DNA of 35,855 nucleotides from an uncultured Akkermansia sp. (GTDB taxonomy: Bacteria > Verrucomicrobiota > Verrucomicrobiia > Verrucomicrobiales > Akkermansiaceae): positions 1-35,855 of the forward strand of contig CANQJI010000020.1 in NCBI GenBank assembly GCA_947624205.1, given 5' to 3'. The position numbers and the translations under genes were made by a program. The notes beneath the pieces were generated by a model. That model was not told the origin of the DNA. It saw only the letters and a list, made by a program, of their open reading frames with translations, and did no database searches. How positions within the stretch are numbered: the stretch's first letter is position 1; each line of letters begins with the position of its first letter. Positions 34,379-35,855 of this stretch are shown in pieces.

Positions 34379-35665
34379 TTATTTGATGGCGTTGAAGGCC
34401 TCCTCCAGGTCCTCGATGAGATCCTGAGCGTTCTCGATGCCGACGGAGAGACGAACAGTGGAGGGGGTGATGCCGCCGGAGAGCAGCTCCTCCTCGCTGA
34501 GCTGAGAATGCGTGGTGGAGGCCGGGTGAATCACCAGACTCTTGGCATCCGCCACGTTGGCCAACAGGGAGAAGAGCGTCAGACTTTCGCAGAACTTCTG
34601 AGCCACTGCCCTGCCCCCCTTGATTTCGAAGGTAAAGATGCTGGCTCCCCCATTCGGATAATATTTCTTGTAGAGCTCGTGGTCGCGGTGATCGAGCAGA
34701 CTCGGATGGTTCACTTTTTCAACCTGCGGGTGCTTGCTCAGGTAGTCAACGACGGCGAGCGCGTTCTGCACGTGCCGCTCGACACGCAGCGAGAGCGTCT
34801 CCAGCCCTTGGAGCAGGAGGAAGGAATTGAACGGGCTGATGGCCGCTCCCTGGTCACGCAGCAGGGTTGTGCGTATCTTCGTGATGTACGCTGCCGCGCC
34901 CACTGCCTCCGTGAACACGAGCCCGTGGTAACTGGGATTCGGCTTGGAGAGACCGGGGAACTTGTCGTTCTGCGTCCAGTCGAATTTTCCGCCGTCGATG
35001 ATGAGACCGCCCATCACCGTCCCGTGACCGCCGATGAATTTCGTCGCGCTGTGGACCACTACATCCGCGCCGTGCTCAATCGGGCGCAGCAGGTAGGGGG
35101 TGCTGAAGGTGGCATCCACAATCAGCGGAATACCGTGTTTGTGCGCTATGGCCGCGATAGACTCGATGTCTGCTACATCGCTGTTCGGATTGCCAAGGCT
35201 TTCCACGTAGAGCAGCTTCGTATTTGGGCGAATCGCTGCTTCGTAATTCTGCGGTACAGAGGCATCCACGAAGGTGGCTTCTATTCCCAGTTCCTTGAAG
35301 AGATTGGCAAACAGATTGTAGGTGCCGCCGTACAGAGTTGTGGAACTCACGATGTGGTCACCCACGCTCGCTATGTTTCGTACGGCGTAATTGATGGCCG
35401 CCGTCCCGGACGCCACAGCCAGCGCGCCAACTCCGCCCTCCAATGCTGCTATGCGCTTTTCCAGTACATCGCTCGTCGGGTTCATCAACCGCGTGTAGAT
35501 GTTGCCGGGACGCGTTAACGCAAAGCGCCCTGCCGCCTCTTCACTGTCCTTGAACACGTACGATGTCGTTGCATAAATGGGCACCGCTCGGGAATCCGTC
35601 GCGGGGTCCGCTTGCTCTTGTCCAGCATGCACCTGTATGGTCTCAAATCGATATTTCTGATTCAT
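34379..35665 (-). CDS. metY: O-acetylhomoserine sulfhydrylase
   Basis: A 428-residue PLP enzyme of the Cys/Met metabolism family that forms homocysteine from O-acetylhomoserine and sulfide. The PLP lysine is K209 in [12 protein letters not shown]. Other family signs are the N-terminal ETIQVHAGQ and YTRLMNPT segments and SLGNP. The length and the GGHGT loop favour MetY over MetB/MetC, which are usually shorter. It is the first gene of the sulfur/thiamine operon, with the promoter and an operator-like repeat directly upstream. Confidence 0.92.
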   Translation of the reverse strand: MNQKYRFETIQVHAGQEQADPATDSRAVPIYATTSYVFKDSEEAAGRFALTRPGNIYTRLMNPTSDVLEKRIAALEGGVGALAVASGTAAINYAVRNIASVGDHIVSSTTLYGGTYNLFANLFKELGIEATFVDASVPQNYEAAIRPNTKLLYVESLGNPNSDVADIESIAAIAHKHGIPLIVDATFSTPYLLRPIEHGADVVVHSATKFIGGHGTVMGGLIIDGGKFDWTQNDKFPGLSKPNPSYHGLVFTEAVGAAAYITKIRTTLLRDQGAAISPFNSFLLLQGLETLSLRVERHVQNALAVVDYLSKHPQVEKVNHPSLLDHRDHELYKKYYPNGGASIFTFEIKGGRAVAQKFCESLTLFSLLANVADAKSLVIHPASTTHSQLSEEELLSGGITPSTVRLSVGIENAQDLIEDLEEAFNAIK

Positions 35666-35695
35666 GGTCTTCTTATGGTTATTGTGAGAAATAAA

Positions 35696-35714
35696 TCCTA
35701 TTAAATTGGTAGGA
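35696..35714. promoter_or_regulatory. Operator-like inverted repeat in the metY leader
   Basis: TCCTA (35696-35700) and TAGGA (35710-35714) form an inverted repeat with a 9-bp AT-rich spacer, just downstream of the predicted transcription start. A repressor bound here would block the operon. Which regulator is unknown; a cysteine-responsive Rrf2-type protein is only one possibility. Confidence 0.35.
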
Positions 35715-35722
35715 ATAGGGAG

Positions 35723-35750
35723 AATTTAGCACTTCCCTATGAGAAGTCAA
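35723..35750 (-). promoter_or_regulatory. Promoter of the metY-cysK-thiE-thiM operon
   Basis: On the minus strand, TTGACT (35745-35750, 5 of 6) and TAAATT (35723-35728, 4 of 6) are 16 bp apart, giving a leader of about 50 nt before the ATG at 35665. The rest of the window to 35855 shows no gene or clear signal. Confidence 0.55.
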
Positions 35751-35855
35751 TACAAAAAGTGTAATAGCAGGAAAAAAAGGGGTCTCCGGCAAATTCGCTG
35801 AGACAGACTATGAAGGGATAAGAGAAAAAATCGGCACTTCAGCCTTGCATTCTCT

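Noticed and set aside
34508-35518. Plus-strand ORF of 336 residues
   Set aside because: It is a shadow of metY, which shows the PLP lysine motif and full family length.
35751-35855. GTCTC...GAGAC repeat near the window end as a SAM-type riboswitch
   Set aside because: It lies upstream of the -35 box of the metY promoter, so it would not be transcribed, and no conserved riboswitch core could be recognised.

Overview
The window looks like a piece of a gut-type chromosome from the Verrucomicrobiota or a close PVC relative; this is an inference from gene content, not a database match. Supporting signs are an ftsA-ftsZ pair with a divergent FtsZ, many lipoproteins, a UmuC plus YolD-like pair of the kind shared among gut bacteria, and start codons that mostly lack a Shine-Dalgarno sequence. 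The -35/-10 boxes that can be seen are of ordinary sigma-70 type. The right part (about 20-35.8 kb) is conserved housekeeping sequence. The left part (1-19.4 kb) is an accessory region with patches of low GC, gene fragments and duplications.

Layout. At 1-77 lies the 3' end (domains V and VI) of a group II intron. Next is a tyrosine recombinase gene on the minus strand, whose start codon is 7 bases from one arm of a perfect 16-bp inverted repeat enclosing 152 bp. The other arm lies about 50 bases before a tightly packed six-gene operon (1342-6489) of exported proteins: a FlgT-N/CsgG-like protein, two paralogous TPR lipoproteins, a double LPP20-like protein, an Ala/Lys-rich small lipoprotein and a FlgO/CsgG-like + DUF4384 protein. 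A low-GC PD-(D/E)XK nuclease-like gene follows, sitting between two ~109-bp direct repeats. After a small gene and a lipoprotein comes a 1486-residue exported caspase-like (C14) protease with an EF-hand loop and C-terminal ankyrin-like repeats. It is translationally coupled (ATGA) to a periplasmic N-acetylmuramoyl-L-alanine amidase.

Downstream is a defence-like cluster: a SIR2-like protein, a two-TM protein resembling abortive-infection membrane proteins, a fragment of a second caspase, a fragment of a second SIR2-like gene, and a DUF6602-like protein. The fragments keep the order caspase then SIR2, as in the intact copies, so this module seems to have existed twice.

From 19.5 kb the sequence is more ordinary: a family of ~230-bp intergenic repeats (copies at 19.5, 19.7-20.0 and 27.9-28.1 kb), umuC-yolD, recQ, tRNA-Glu(CTC) with a good promoter and terminator, a two-gene exported-protein operon (thioredoxin-fold; transglutaminase-like plus discoidin-like), a low-molecular-weight tyrosine phosphatase, ftsA-ftsZ, and a sulfur/thiamine operon metY-cysK-thiE-thiM.

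The strongest candidate for an undescribed system is a possibly phase-variable envelope locus. A recombinase-linked invertible segment would control a FlgO/P/T-like lipoprotein operon, followed by an exported caspase coupled to a cell-wall amidase. That these parts work together is inferred from position and shared export signals only.
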